Shown: positions 26,653 to 39,902, numbered from the stretch's first letter. The stretch is 64,000 nt of DNA from Oxyruncus cristatus (GCA_013399855.1 VXAY01004755.1:881974-945973); one strand, 5' to 3'. Notes: generated from the letters alone by a model not told the origin. A program made the numbers and translations.

Positions 26653-26702
26653 GAAAGGGATTCTGAATAGATTGTGAGGAAGGGATTCTGAATAGACTGA
26701 GG
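26653..26702. repeat. 25-bp tandem duplication
   Basis: AAGGGATTCTGAATAGA occurs at 26655 and 26680 with a period of 25 bp. The pair lies inside the spacer of the inverted repeat. Nearby, at 26464-26492, an ACTGAACTCTA-like word is also repeated. Confidence 0.85.
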
Positions 26703-27369
26703 AAGAATCTTCACCCCACAGTGGAAGGCACTTCCAATGCCTTGGATCAAACGAGCTCTGTGAACTCCAAACATACAGATTCCCTTTGGGAAGTTGTGTA
26801 GAAAAATAATCCAGCCTGCCATTCTCCCTCAGTAGCCTGAAAGCTGTTTCAGACACACACTGCTGTAGTACAGACCATAAAACATGCAGAGTTGTTTAGG
26901 AAGTGACACACGATAGTAAAGATACTCGGGAAGGAAAACCCACAAGTTCTGCACTACATTTCCTGTCAAAAGGATCTGGTCTGCACCGTAAAGAAAACAA
27001 AACACAAGAGGAGAGGGATCTGTCTGGAACTCCCTCTGCCGCCCCCTCCCAGGGAAGCCCATCCTGCAGACGGATCCCAGCACTGCCCGGGAAGGCAGGC
27101 CAGGCCCTCTCTTGTTCTGAGGCTGCTCTCAGACCTCAGAAGTAGGTCAGGGCCACTGCCATGCTCCACTTCATCCCTGACTTCATTCTAAAATCACGGA
27201 CCTGCCGCCCTTGGCCTCTAATGCCATTCACAAAACCCACGGGCCCTGAAGGAATTTACTCCCTGGAAGCCAGTCCTGTGGGGTTTAACTCCTTTCCTGT
27301 TCACTGACACCCAGACCCGGACTCTGCAGTATGTTCCTGAAGTGAGTGCCTCTGGATGTTGGAGATTTG

Positions 27370-27561
27370 AGAGGACTAACTCTGCCACAAGTATAAAAGC
27401 AGAGTTCTTGGTTCCAATAGTTCTGTTTCTCTGCCACAACGAAACCTGCTGTTTTTCCCCATCCCAGGGGGTACATATCCATATGGATCCACCTCTTTCC
27501 ACGCTCAGGGCATTTTCAGCAGGGATTACCTGCCGCCACCCTTCAACCTGACCACTGGACA
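27370..27561 (-). repeat. Right arm of the ~190-bp near-perfect inverted repeat
   Basis: This is the 192-bp partner of 26109-26298 in opposite orientation, separated from it by 1,071 bp of unrelated single-copy-looking sequence. The outer flanks (CAGTCTTA before the left arm, CACATGCA after the right) are not direct repeats, so there is no target-site duplication. The spacer holds no transposase-like frame. Near-identity points to a recent event, ongoing gene conversion between arms, or an assembly fold-back error. Confidence 0.95.
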
Positions 27562-29913
27562 CACATGCAACTTATTTCTAGTGTTTTATATATTAGCATG
27601 ACCTGCAATAATATTTTTTTTCAATACCACTTTTTTACTTATGAAGGCATTACCCACAGTGCTGAAGCACCTAAAGACTCTCAGCTGGCCCCTTCTTCCT
27701 GCCACTGCTCCTGCTTGCTTTGTCTGGAACAAGTGGCTGCTTAGAGCAAGAGCTCCACAAAGAATTTATCTGGAATTAGCAGGAATCAATTTGTGGGAAG
27801 ATAGCTTTTTGTGCTGTACTGAGAAAGAAAGCTTAAAAGATTAAATAAAAGGTGTCTGGGCAGATTAGTCCCCAAAGCCTCCCACTACTTGCTGCTGCTG
27901 CCTGCAGGTGACTCCACTGCCCACTTCTGCAGTCTGGACAACCACATTTCAGCAAGATTAGTTAACTCCAATGATATATTTATAGCAGAAAAGTTACAAC
28001 CTGAAACAACACAAAGCCTATTTCAAATTAGGCCATAATTACTATTGCTGAATAAGTGCTTTTGAAATGGTGTATATCCAGAGGATCTACAGGGACAAGT
28101 ACTTCATGAAAAAAACAGAGAAACCAAACCAACAACAAACATTATCTCCTTCAAATCAAGCGTCTGCCCTTCAACCCTAAAATCCTCAATGCCAGCTTTG
28201 TGTACGGAATACTTCAGACACCAACTGAGTTCAACACGAGCTCGGGTTTTGTAAGATCTTGCAGCCCAGATCTATCTCTGTGCATACTCCACATCTCCTT
28301 ACAAAAGCAATTATGCCCTGCAGATCCCCGCGCTGGGCAAGCGATTTGGTGTCACACACACGTAAATCAGACACAGGACCTCCTCATCTGTCAGAATTCT
28401 AAGGATACAACACCCTCCATGCCCGTGCCGCTGCTGGTTTTGACAGACATCATCTCCTGTATCACGTGCCCCGTTCCTTAAATTGATATCCCCCAGGAAC
28501 AGAGAGGAGGAGACTCACAAGCACATTTAATCTGAGCGCTCAGGCTGCAGTGACGTGGATGCAACAAACAGCTTTAGCCAAAAGGAACTGCCTCCCTGTT
28601 CCAGAAGCTGCAAGTGACCACTTCTTACGTCACTTGAGGGAATTAATGTTCCAGAAAATTAAGCTGATGTTGGTGCAATCAGAAAAGCAGCAGGGAAAAC
28701 ACGGGGGAGGAAGGTGGTTACGCACAGCCAGGATGGAGGAAGGTACAGAGCAACGTGGACCTTTCCATGGCTCCTTGCCATCGGATCGATGTGAAATCAA
28801 AGGTTACACACACACAGTGCCAGCCACAAAGCAAACAGCAAAAAAAAGAGACAACTCCCTGCTCAGTTAACGCTTTCTGGTTCGAGAAAGGAGGCAGATC
28901 CATGCATAGTTATTGCCTCCTCTCAAAAACAACTGCTGCTTGTAAGTACCTGGCTTACACAAAACCTGTTACTGAATGAAGCCAATGCCTTGTGGCATTG
29001 CACTGCAACATTTCTGTAGTTAAACAACGCAGTGAGATGAAGAAAGGAGAGGGAAAAGGCAGGTGTGATGTGCAGAATGACTTCCACCTGTATCTACCCT
29101 GCCATCAGACACGTTGCTGCGACTGCAGCCACGCTGGACGAAGAAGTTGCCACCCCACTTCATCTCCACTGCTCATTACCTTCAAATCTTCCAGCAGAAC
29201 CGCCTGTTTAGTCACTTCCTAACCCAGTTCTGTCAAAATGATTCCCGTTAGAAAATCTGTGTTTCAGCTTAACTCAGATTATTTTTGACAGAACTTGTTT
29301 AGCGGATGACTATAAATGCAAGTACCAGAAGATCTGAGAACATTGTAACCTTTAGAGCTGGGAGAGGAAATAGCACTGAGCGTGGAGCCAGATATCCCTG
29401 TTCCATGGCTATGTGGCTGGGGGAGAAGGGCATTAATCGCTCCTATAGGTCTGCTCTGGCAGCTGCCCAAGCACTGGAAGCTGTGCAGTGAGGCTGGCAT
29501 CTCTAAAGAAAACAAATCAGTAAATCTAAGGACTACTTATTTGACTGCTTAAAATGCCAGGTTGGGGTTTAGTGCCCAGAAATTCAAGTGACTCGTTACA
29601 ACTACCTGCAATTCCGTTGTATAATGAGAGAAACAGGCGGATGCTGCTCAAAAGGTATTAATATATGTGACATTTCTGTGGAGTTAATGGATAAATACCA
29701 ACCTCGCCCTCGCATCTTAAATTATCATAACAAGGGCTGAAAACCTACTTAATTGCTTTCTATGTATGACTGATGGGAACACACAGTGTCTGTGATTTTA
29801 CTTGTTACACAGCAAAAGAAGTGGAAAAACTACCACCAAAATGCAGCATGAAATTACCACCATGCAAGACAAAACACTGACATGAGCAGGACTCGATGTA
29901 GAGATCTCCTTAC

Positions 29914-29997
29914 CTTTTGTTAACAGGCTTCTCATCCTTGTCATAGGGTCTTATGAACCATTTCCCAATTCTTACGAAGTTTTTATCCATCAGGCAT
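29914..29997 (-). CDS. MED13L: MED13L internal coding exon (probably exon 4)
   Basis: This 84-nt minus-strand exon follows the 34360-34444 exon in the transcript. Its first A completes the split Arg codon, 27 codons follow, and AG begins a split codon, expected to be Ser of the family's next exon. It encodes [14 protein letters not shown] then [13 protein letters not shown], so the spliced product runs [18 protein letters not shown]. This is a signature of the MED13/MED13L N-terminal domain. The acceptor is TTGTTTTCTAG after a T-rich stretch and the donor is AG|GTAAGGAGATC, both strong. The PVNK ending fits MED13L (I recall PINK in MED13). IRPYD in place of the VRPYE I remember from mammals would be two conservative changes. 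No stop or frameshift is present, so the gene looks functional here. The next downstream exon was looked for at lower coordinates and not seen. Confidence 0.94.
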
Positions 29998-32730
29998 CTA
30001 GAAAACAATTACAGCAGCATTACTAATTACATCTTGAGGTGTCATTAAAAGCAGCCTCTGAAGACAGTGAATCTAAGGGATTAGGCAGCTGAATTTCCAC
30101 CATATCGAAACCAACTTGGGATTTTTTGGGTTTCACAGAACTTGGCCACTTTCTGTTTTCCCACAGAAGTCACAGAGAAACCCTGTCCCATCTCATGATG
30201 CTGAACTTCACATCTGCATTTTCCCCCCCTCATCTCTGCCCCAACCTTTTCTGTTCAGAGGTGCTTTTTCTGCTGAATGATCCATCATCCTACTTTTCAC
30301 ACTCCTCTTCCTGAACAAAGGCCATTCATTAGCACTGATTCTTTTCTATTCAGTCTTCCTCTCAGACTCCACGACAAAGAATTTGCACTCCTGTATTTCT
30401 GGCATGTCAGTGGTGTAATACAGTATAGGAATGACAGGAAATTCCATTTAGCAAATATTAACAATGAACCATTTTTCCTTCACATTACCCACAGTACGAT
30501 TTCAGGTGCTGAAACTTCCACAATTACTGTTTCCTCTGTCAGGAAACCTCCCTCCAACAAATACACTCCCACATCACCAAATCAGAGCAGCAAGTTACCA
30601 TTTCCTGTTGATCCCTTTAAAACTTCACACTTTCTTTACAGGAGCTACATATTCTGTGTCTCTAAAAAAACCAAACCCAACAGTGAGGACGCAAAGTCGT
30701 CAATAAGCAATTTAAATTGACGAGTTTGGGAGTGCCTGATGCCTTTCTTAAGTCCACCTGTGCAGGTGAATCACACCAGCAAGATGCCAACACCAGGTGT
30801 GCTCCATACATTAAACATGCAGTGGGACACGGTGCCGGAGGGATCACATCCAGAAATTCATTACTAAGGAATATTTTTTCAGTCAGGTACATTATATGCT
30901 TCAAAAATGCTGAAAACCCAGTTATTTGTTGCCAGTGGTTTATATAGACAAGCGACACACAAGCTTTACCCATACAATTCACATCTATTCAGTCCTTTTT
31001 TTATTTAGAAGAAATAATTGTATTTTTCCGCTTTTTAAAGTTTTCCAGTAGTTTGTTCCTGTAGCAGTTGCTAGAGACTGGCCAAAACAAAGGGAAAAAA
31101 AAAAATCAAAAGTCACATGAAACATTCTGGGAAAGTACTTTCTTCAAGGTTCACAAAAACTGTGTGATTTATGCTTCAAAAGCACACCTAGAAGACACAG
31201 AGAGGAAATGCATGACTGACAATGTAGACACTAATATGCTCCTGATTCTTCTGTATAAACTTGGCAGGGTTTTCCAAATTTAAAAATCCTAACAGCATGT
31301 TCTCAATCACAGCAAAAAGAACCCAGTTCAGCCGAATATACCAATATCTTCAACTGAATATGAAAGCTGAGCCAGCAGAGAGACAGTGGTGGAGGGTAAA
31401 AAAAAAAAAAAAGGAGCTTCAGTAACTGTTTCCTCAGGAAATATTTGCTATCAGAGAGTCTGTCAGTGCCAGCGTGTTTTATACAAACAAAAGGAAGCCT
31501 GTGAAGTTTACAGCAGATCCCTAAAGAAAATAATCTGTAGTAGCAACAAACATAATAAACTCTCCCCTGACACACACACTCACTTCCACGGCCACATCTC
31601 TGTGCCTCACCACGGCAGGTTTAACTGCCTCAAACTAATGCTGCTTTCCCAGAAAAAAAAGAAAAAAAAATAGTCTTCATGGGTAGATTTGGCCTTAAAA
31701 ATCAGTCAACCCTCCACGCTGAACTAAACCATGGGTTATTTAGGGAATAATCCCCTACAAAACGGGAGCCCTGACTGCAGCAGCACGGAGCTCGGATTTG
31801 GCCGGGCGAGCAGTTAATGACAGCACGGGGTTATTTTTGCTGTCTAAGCACTAAAGGTAACTATCCTCTCACAGTCAGCTGCAACAATGGGCTTGTGGGA
31901 AAAAAATAACCCAAAAAACAGGTCATGGAAAGCAGTTATTTAATGATATGAAATGAGGGGATGAAACACTCTGCTCTCCCTGGCCCAAGCTGGCCATTCC
32001 TCCCTCAGCACTACACTGGTGCTTGACCTCTTGTATTTCTGGTTTTTCCATGAAAAAAAAAAACCACAAAAAAACCCCACGACCTGACAAGGGCACACTA
32101 ATTATTCTGAAACAGCACCGTAATGTTTTGAGTACTATTCCTTCAGCTCTTTTAACGTTTTCTATATTGCCAATTAAAATCACCCGATCACTAATGTGGG
32201 TACTGGGGGGAAAACAATAACACCAACAGTTGTGCAAACGTCCTTTTCCTCGCAGAGAAGTTGAAGCAGATGCTTCTCCTCCCTCCCTGCCCCGCGTTGT
32301 CCCCGGGCTCCTCCACCAGGGGCAGCTCCCCCCTCATGGCTTCTCCTCCTGCCATATCCTTCCCGCCACAGCCCTTCTCCCTCAGCCCTCCCGAACCCAA
32401 AACAACCCCAAAGCCCCCCAAAACCTCAGCCCTGTTACTGTCTCAAAACGGAATTCCAACCTTCAGCTTTATTAATTGAGCTTTTCCTAAACACAAGACA
32501 GGATTTGTGGTTAAACTGTTCATTTGCTTTTTAGTAAAGCCCGCACACGTACTGCTGTCGTCTTAAATAACTGTTAACTCCAGGCTTGGTATAACCAACA
32601 AACAAACAAAAGGAGATAAAACCGGAATACCCTGAAGTAAATTCAGCTATGATACTGTAAAAAATGTCATCAGGAGAGTGGTGGGACGCTCGTGTCGAAG
32701 GGTGAGGGGTTGGGACTGTGGCACGAGCTG

Positions 32731-32925
32731 TGTCAGCTTATCGTATCCACTTATCATGACATGGATCATCTCAGGTTATCAGGACACGAATTGTATCAGC
32801 TTATCGTGACAGGGACCACATCAGGACATGAACTGAGGCTCTCAGCGAACACCTGAGGCGTGTTCACCACCTACTGCTGAGGGAAAACACCTGGGGTGTG
32901 TTACCAGCTGATGCTGAGAGACACA
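32731..32925. repeat. Imperfect short tandem repeats (TCAGCTTATCGTGACA type and a 38-bp unit)
   Basis: From 32731 to 32838 a ~20-25-bp unit built on TCAGCTTATCGTGACA and related words (TTATCATGACATGG, TTATCAGGACACG, ATCAGGACATG) recurs about five times with divergence. It is followed at 32848-32925 by two copies of a 38-bp unit starting AACACCTG and containing GTGTTCACC or GTGTTACC and TGCTGAG. Confidence 0.75.
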
Positions 32926-33806
32926 GACCTTTCAGCCCCAGCTGGACGGAACAGTCCTGCTACCTCTGCCCCCTGATTTCAGGGAGGTTATTTCAAACAA
33001 AACAACCGAAAATTTACTTCACGGGAGGTCCCAAGATTGAAAACAGCCACTGGGAGTACACAAAAGTGGGTGCTACAGATTAATAAACACACATCAAATC
33101 GATTTTCCCTTTATACTGCGAAGCTATAAAAGAACTAGTGAACATTCTACACTTGGTATTTGATGTTTATATTTTTATTCACACTAAGGACTCTACAACT
33201 TCTTACAAAAAACCCCTAAAGAGACTGGTGGGATAGAAAATAGGAAATACAGCACCTAATCCTTGTACTGTGGACATGGACCCTACAGACACACAGGTAA
33301 CACCCTGAGGGGACAGTCTCACCTCATGGAAACACTGCCTCGGGAACATCACACAAACCTCACTAACAAACCTACAGCAAAGCAAACAGGGCACTAAACG
33401 AGACAAGATCAAAGTATTTGCTTATTTTATGAAAGAAAAATAGCCAATGCTGCCTCCTGCAAAATCGCTGTAACACAAAGGTGTGTTATATTTTGTATCA
33501 CAGAGGTACGTTATATTTATTATTACTATTACTATTACTACTTCAGAAAAAGTGGGACTAGTCTAATGAAATTTAATTCAGAGGAGATATCCAAATTTGT
33601 AAGAACTAAGGCATAGCATAGGAAGGTCCTGATGGCCTGAAGAACTGCAGAAACGGAAAGAATAAAACTGTAGTCCAAGATGCAACGACACACACTACAG
33701 GCCTAATAACAAGATAATCTTCAGTGAGCTTAAGAGTTGATAGCTGGATTAAGAAGAAAAAGCCATAAGTGTATTAAGTAATCACAGAATAACTCTGCAG
33801 TCAAGT

Positions 33807-33838
33807 CATATATATGAGCATATATATATATATATGAT
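33807..33838. repeat. (AT)n microsatellite
   Basis: An interrupted ATATAT run between CATATATATGAGC and GATCAAG, within the intron between the two MED13L exons. Confidence 0.95.
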
Positions 33839-34358
33839 CAAGACAAAAGAATACATTAGGCCTTTCAGAACCAGGAACTGTTAAGCTTCACCCCAAATAC
33901 TGTGCACAAATTTAATCAAATCGTAACATTCATGTAACTAGGACGAATGGAAAAGGAGATTTAAGAGCTTTTAAGATACGCATCAATATACAAATTACAT
34001 ATACATCATATGTAACCTCAAAGGGGCTGAAGGTCAGATCCAATTATTCCTTGTAAACACCTCAGGAAGGTGAACACTTTTCTATTTTGCTGTTGAAACA
34101 GCTCCCCAGTAAAAATCTGGGCAGAAATATTTATCAACGTTATTCTTTGTATGAGTGTTTAATTAGTTTGCACAACATTTAATGATAAATTACCAGAGTT
34201 AACCACTTAAGAGATCCATCTGTACCCTGTTCTCTTGCACTAAAGTTCTACATCTCAAACTGTGGTTTGAGACCAATATAATATAAATGCTCTGTGGGTG
34301 TCCCCACATTATTTTAAGTATCAAAATGAAATATCTGAGAGCACTAGAGCTTTTCTTA

Positions 34359-34538
<180 letters not shown>

Positions 34539-35995
34539 TCATTAAACTGTTTCAACTATTACCTACACTGCCCAAGCAGCTTTAATCTTTACTTGCTGCA
34601 GACACTGACTTTGAATTAAAAAAAAACCAAAAAACACAACAACACAAAAGCATAAAAGCAAAGCCATTTGTTTGTACCCTTCAATATCCAAGTACAGGGG
34701 TGAGGAATTCGTGATCATTCTTTGCCACCACCGCTCCGAGTTCCTTTAAAACTTACCCACAGATGCAGACAATCAAGAAACAAAGCGAATCATTAAAGGT
34801 GTCAAATCAATTTACATAACTTTAACAACACTAAACAACTCCCCTGAACCTCTCACCGTCACGCTCAAGTGAAATTCCTCCACTCTACTCACTTAAACTA
34901 CTGAAGATTTCGTGCCAAAATAAAAACCGTGCAGTCGGTGCCAAACTGCAGGGATTTTATTCTGGAGTTAAAACAAATAATCTATTAAAAAAAAAAAATC
35001 TAATTATCTCTCATAAAGGAATGAACCAGTCACCTGAAGGATGCACAAACCTCGGAAATATCTGCTGTCGTTACTCATGGATTTGGCTGCTAAAACTACC
35101 AAGAGTTGAGCTATTTCTGGTATGCCTGTACCAGATTCCAAATCTCATTCAAGCCAGAAGACGCAGAGTGAAAACAGATGATTAAATAACTTCGTCAAGG
35201 AGGAAGAATTTGTTAATTGTCTGAGCTCTGTCATTTCAACTTTACAGGAATAGTCGGCACATCTTTGGAAATGCAAACATGAAACTCTGCTTACTGCATG
35301 TTAAGCACCGAATACTTCACACCCCTCCCCGGCCGATCTGCAGGACGAGACCTTCCAGCAGCACGTCTGTCGTGCGGAGATGATTATCTAAGGAGAGTTT
35401 ACTCTACAACCGCGTTTAAAGTCAAGCTTCCAAGGAGTTTGTGCCGCCTGGAAAATACTAATATCGCCAGCGTTCAAAGCCCGGAGCCCAGCGCTGCTCG
35501 CTGCTGTGCCGCTTCCCCAGGACCTGGAACTCCAACAAGAAAAGGCACGTTGTCGCATGTGCAGGGCTGTGATATGCTAATGCCGGCAACTGAGTCCCTC
35601 TCCTCGCACAGAATGGAAAAGCCAGGTTTTAGTCCCTAAATCACCTTATCGAACGGCACAGGGCTTCCCCAGGAGAATGGAAAGACACACTCGTGCCTCT
35701 GGGCACACGCGGGAGCCAAAAAGCCTCGCTTTGAAGCCGCAGCAGGCTCGAAACCCTCCCCGACAGCGAGGGTGTAAATGGGCCACGGCTATTCACTGCC
35801 CGCACCTGCCCAGGGCCTCGGGTTTGCGTTTAGAACTGTGTGCTGGGGAAACTCAGAGCCTTCCTGCCTGATCAGAACGATTGAGGTCTAAATTCGCCAT
35901 AGCTCAGAACTAACTGAAGCCCGGGAAGCTGCCAGGCTGGTACAGGATTGCACTGAAAAACTACACCGTTCCCAAAGACATCAACAGTTCTATTA

Positions 35996-36062
35996 CATAT
36001 ATGTGTGTGTGTATAATATGTGAACATATATACACATCTGTATGCATAATATAGGCTTTTTA
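35996..36062. repeat. TA/TG-rich microsatellite beside the CR1 at 36.1 kb
   Basis: ATATATGTGTGTGTGTATAA followed by more ATATATACAC words. A similar TATATATAC-rich tract follows the CR1 at 36352-36390, so the CR1 inserted into AT-rich low-complexity DNA. Confidence 0.85.
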
Positions 36063-36097
36063 TTTATTTGGGAATTATGTAGTTTTTAGTTATATCT

Positions 36098-36335
36098 CAA
36101 GCTGTGCCAGGGGAGGTTTAGGTTGGATATTGGGAAGAAATTCTTTCCAGAGAGAGGGATCAGCCCTTGGAATGGGCTGCCCAGGGAGGGGTGGAGTCAC
36201 AGTCCCTGGAGGTGTTCAAGGTGAGACTGGATGTGGCATCAGTGCCATGGGCTGGGAACCACGGCGGGGTTGGAGCAGGGGTTAGGCTCGATGATCTCGG
36301 AGGGCTTTTCCAACCCGTTTGATTTTATGATTCTA
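36098..36335 (+). mobile_element. CR1 LINE 3'-end insertion with flanking direct repeats
   Basis: The plus strand reads GCCAGGGGAGGTTTAGGTTG, then GGGCTGCCCAGGGAGGGGTG, CCCTGGAGGTGTTCAAGGTG and GATGATCTCGGAGGGCTTTT, ending TTTTATGATTCTA. This is the complete typical 3' end of a CR1 subfamily, including the ATGATTCT terminus. Only ~238 bp are present and the element is non-coding. Unusually, a ~20-bp word beginning TATGTAGTTTTTA occurs on both sides (36076-36097 and 36336-36363), which looks like a target-site duplication. The surrounding sequence is AT-rich with TA/TG microsatellite. Confidence 0.92.
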
Positions 36336-39300
36336 TATGTAGTTTTTAAGTTACATATATCTGTATGTCTATATATACGCACATACATACCTTCTGAGAG
36401 GGATCACACCTGAGTTCACCTCCATAAAATTCCGTATTTAAATAAAAAATACCAAATTTTTAGCAAGATGAAGTCGACAGAAACCTGTCAAAGCCAAAAG
36501 AAATTCCCTATTACACAGCCCTGAGCCCTCCCTGAGTTCCACCCTGCCTGAGGGTGTGCTGCCAGTATTGGCCTTGCTTTAAGAAATTCACTCAAAGTGG
36601 GGGAGACAGGCACCAATTCCATGATTTTGCAGGAGAGTTCCCCCCTCCAGTTCTGATGTTCTCAATCCTAACTCATCACCCACTCACAGCCTAATAGGAC
36701 CCAGTTACAGAACAACGTCATCGTCTCTCAGAACTATTTTCTGCAAGTCTCATTTTGCCAGTCCAGAAGAACTCAGATCAGACCGTGCTGCTTTGCACCG
36801 TTTAAATGTACTATTCTGCAGAGTTGGAATAATTTTAATACCAGGTTATTTTGGTACTGGACATGCCCTGTGCTCTTTTTCCCTGCACAGCTCCTCTGGG
36901 ATACCCCCCCACAAACCGGGACTGGTGGGGACGTGAAAGCCCCACAGATCCCAGCAGGAGGGGTGGGATGAGGGAATGGAAACTGCCCAGCTGCACTCAC
37001 GGCCGTCCCGCCCTCAGCACAAGGAACGGCACTGAGGAACGTGTCCAAAATCCTCGAGAAAGCCACGTTAAACTCGCCGTGGAATTGCTGGCAGCCGAGC
37101 CCGAGGGTCGTGGCTGAGGATGAGATCAGGCTGGTTGAGGAGCTGCAGTGCTGTGGGACAGGGAAAAGGGGAGAGTCTGCAGTGGGATCATCCCTCAGTA
37201 TTCTAATTTTCCAAACTGGCTTTGGTATCACTCAGCACTCACCTAAATTACACATGAAATGGAAATAAAATTATTTCCCTATTAAATTTAACTCTAGGTA
37301 TATCATAAGACATTGCCATAATCATTTTCCTATAATAAATAATGCCTTTAATCCCCAGATATATTAATGCACTATACTTACTGTAATTACCTCTAATGCT
37401 TCTTTATCCTACTAAAAAAGTACCTCTCACAATTAAGAGCATGGACATACGTCTGATGCAGTAAAAATGAGGAGGAAAAATCAGAAGTGCAGCATTTCAC
37501 TTCCTCTCTGATCTTTGGCTTCCGGATCCAGACTCCAAAAGCATTTAAATAACTGGACGAAGTTTCAGCTTCAAGATGCACATGGTGACCAGTAACAACA
37601 CTTGGCAAAATACTAAAAATTAGACTATCCCTGTAAATTGCAAAGTTCCTGACACAATGTAACTAGATTTTAGATTTCTAGAAGAGTATTTTAAGCTCCA
37701 GACAGCAGATTGAAGGCTAGGAAATAACTGCTGGTCTCTGTCCGTCTACACAATAATTTGTAATGCTCTTAACACTCAGCAGGTTGAACTCCAGCCCTCC
37801 TCAGCCTTCCCGTGCTGCCCAACAGCATTTCCAGGCACAGCCAACAGAAAAAAGGTGCTGCACAAGTTCCAAAACATGCCAAGCACCTCCATCCTGTCCT
37901 GAGGGTATTCCTGTTACTCCAGCTGAAATATTTCTCTTCAGACATAACAAATGTGACACTGTGCGCCAGCTGTGACAGGATCTTCCAGAAAAAGAGACCT
38001 TCTGAGGGAAGGGTCGTGCAAAGACTGAATCTGTCAGTAAGAGAAAGTACGACAGAGGCCATAACTCCCATGGAAGCAGAGACAGGAGTGTGGAGAGGCA
38101 GCAGAGCAGATGGGAAAAACTGTGGGTCACACCCTCCAGGAGCTGGGGAGACAAAGCCATGGCTAAGCTGATCCCTTGTTTGCAGCAATCCCCTCCTGAG
38201 CAGGGTGTCACACTGGGTCACCCAGGCTCCGTGTCATCCGTCACATCCTCCAGGTCCATATGGATGGATCCCTACAGCTCTGTGTGCATGTATATTTATC
38301 TGTATATGCTGACTAACCTATCTAAGCCTGTGTCCACTCTGGACTAGTCAGGGATGACAACTGGGAGCAGCATTTACATTATTTTAATGAGCGGCCCTCC
38401 TCGCTGTCCTGCAACAGAGGGAGAACCTTACCACCACACTTCTCACCAAAAGGAGCAACTACTATATGTGCTTTGTTATTTTGATAATGAAATCACCTCT
38501 CAAGATAAACAATGAGTCTATTAATATTGTCTCTAAAAATCTGGATTCTTGGAAAAAAAAAATCAGGAATAGCAGAAAATCCAAACCAAGGAAAAAAAAG
38601 TGTATTTGACACTTATAACGGATGATATCCGAGGTGCTAAATCTCACTGCTGGTCTGCACCCAGAATGGGAATTAATCAACAGCCTTCGCATGTGAAGTT
38701 TTTAGATGTTTGTCATGATTTTGTTTTCACAGGTTCAAAAAATCAATAAAAGGTTTGTGCTGATTTTTAAGTTTATTCTCGGAGATCAGATGTTGAAAGA
38801 AGTAAAGGCAACTACAAGAATTGAGACTTGCACTGGAAATTGATAATTTAAACATACATTAATGAGCAGCTCAGTTGGCTTGGGGGTCTTTTTGATTTTC
38901 AAGTCAGAGATATTAAGGCCTTCAAAGTGTCCCACGATTTTTATGAAGCCAGCCATGTTCTCAAAAAAAAAAAAAGAAAAAGAACCATTATAAAAATTTC
39001 AAGGAGAGAAGTCGCAGCAAAATATCAAAGCAAATACTTCAATAATTTTAGGTCTCCCAGCAGAGATACTGGAAAGATAATAAGATCTCTGTTCTGCTTC
39101 AGTGACCAAACTGACATATTTTACTTAAAAGAAAATATAGGAAGGAAGGAGCGAAGGCAAGTTGAGGCTGCAGAGATAGTTATACCTTTAAGAAATCCAG
39201 CCACCCACATTTTAATAATTCAGGTCACCCTGCCTTGTGCAGTTTAAAAGCAGAATTAGTTTCAAAGAATACATATTTCCTCAGAGCTATGTTACATATT

Positions 39301-39879
39301 TCCTTTTAATGTATCGTATTGCAGCAACAGCTGAACTGAACGTCTAGACATCAAAAACAAGGCTTTATTCCCACCTACTGCTTTTTTACCTCAGGCAGCA
39401 GAGCTAATGAAACCCATTATCCAGAACACTGCCCTCAGTTACCATATTGGCCACTGCAAACATGAAAAAAAAAAAAAACACCCCACACTCTGGGACGGGA
39501 CCAGTTATTCAGCCATTAAAATTACTGAAAACCAATTTCTTGCAGGCCGCTGCAGAAACGCTGATGGATGAAAGCAGGACACGTGGGACAAGGAGATTAC
39601 CGCCAGGGAAGATGACCGTGGCAAACTGCTGGGGACAGGGAGCTCCTCAGGATCCGTGCTTGGCCTCCTCCTTCCCACGGGACATGGAGGGAAGCTGCAC
39701 ATCCTCCACGTGCCGCTGCGCGTTTTAGAAACACAAGGCCGAGCAACCCCCGACCGAATCGGGAATTCAATTACTAAAAGCAAGCATTTTAATTTTTCAT
39801 CCGAATTTTTCATTAAGGTGCCCTTAAAGGCAATATTTCACACGCCAGACGGCGGTTTCGAAGCATCAGTTCTTCTTAA

Positions 39880-39902
39880 AAAATAAATAAATAAATAAAA
39901 AA
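39880..39902. repeat. (AAAT)n microsatellite
   Basis: About five AAAT units. A similar AAAT/GAAT tract occurs at 8490-8512. Confidence 0.93.

Larger units (their letters stand above)
1..29913 (-). other. MED13L: 5' part of the long MED13L intron downstream of the second exon
   Basis: Everything below the 29914 donor appears to be intron of the minus-strand gene. I looked for the following family exon (starting SEHLSC and containing a FFLHGESNVC-like motif) in reverse complement and did not see it, so the intron probably leaves the window. The contents recognised are listed separately: tandem duplications, an RTE-like LINE end, one CR1 fragment, an inverted repeat pair, an N gap and AT-rich candidate regulatory blocks. 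The remaining stretches show nothing identifiable beyond chance reading frames and simple repeats. A short diverged exon could have been missed by eye. Confidence 0.7.

Noticed and set aside
26109..27561. Inverted repeat as a classic DNA transposon
   Set aside because: No target-site duplication flanks the arms, and no transposase-like frame lies in the spacer. Kept as an inverted repeat of unknown origin.
1..29913. The next MED13L exon (SEHLSC...) at lower coordinates
   Set aside because: Searched by eye in reverse complement for its expected words and not found. Assumed to lie outside the window.
35300..35860. Second CpG island / promoter
   Set aside because: CpG is only moderately raised and spread over 550 bp. 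No convincing donor or core-promoter signal was seen next to it.
36773..37231. 152-codon minus-strand open frame
   Set aside because: No domain, Ser/Pro/Cys-rich, and lies in a locally CpG-richer intron stretch. Treated as chance.
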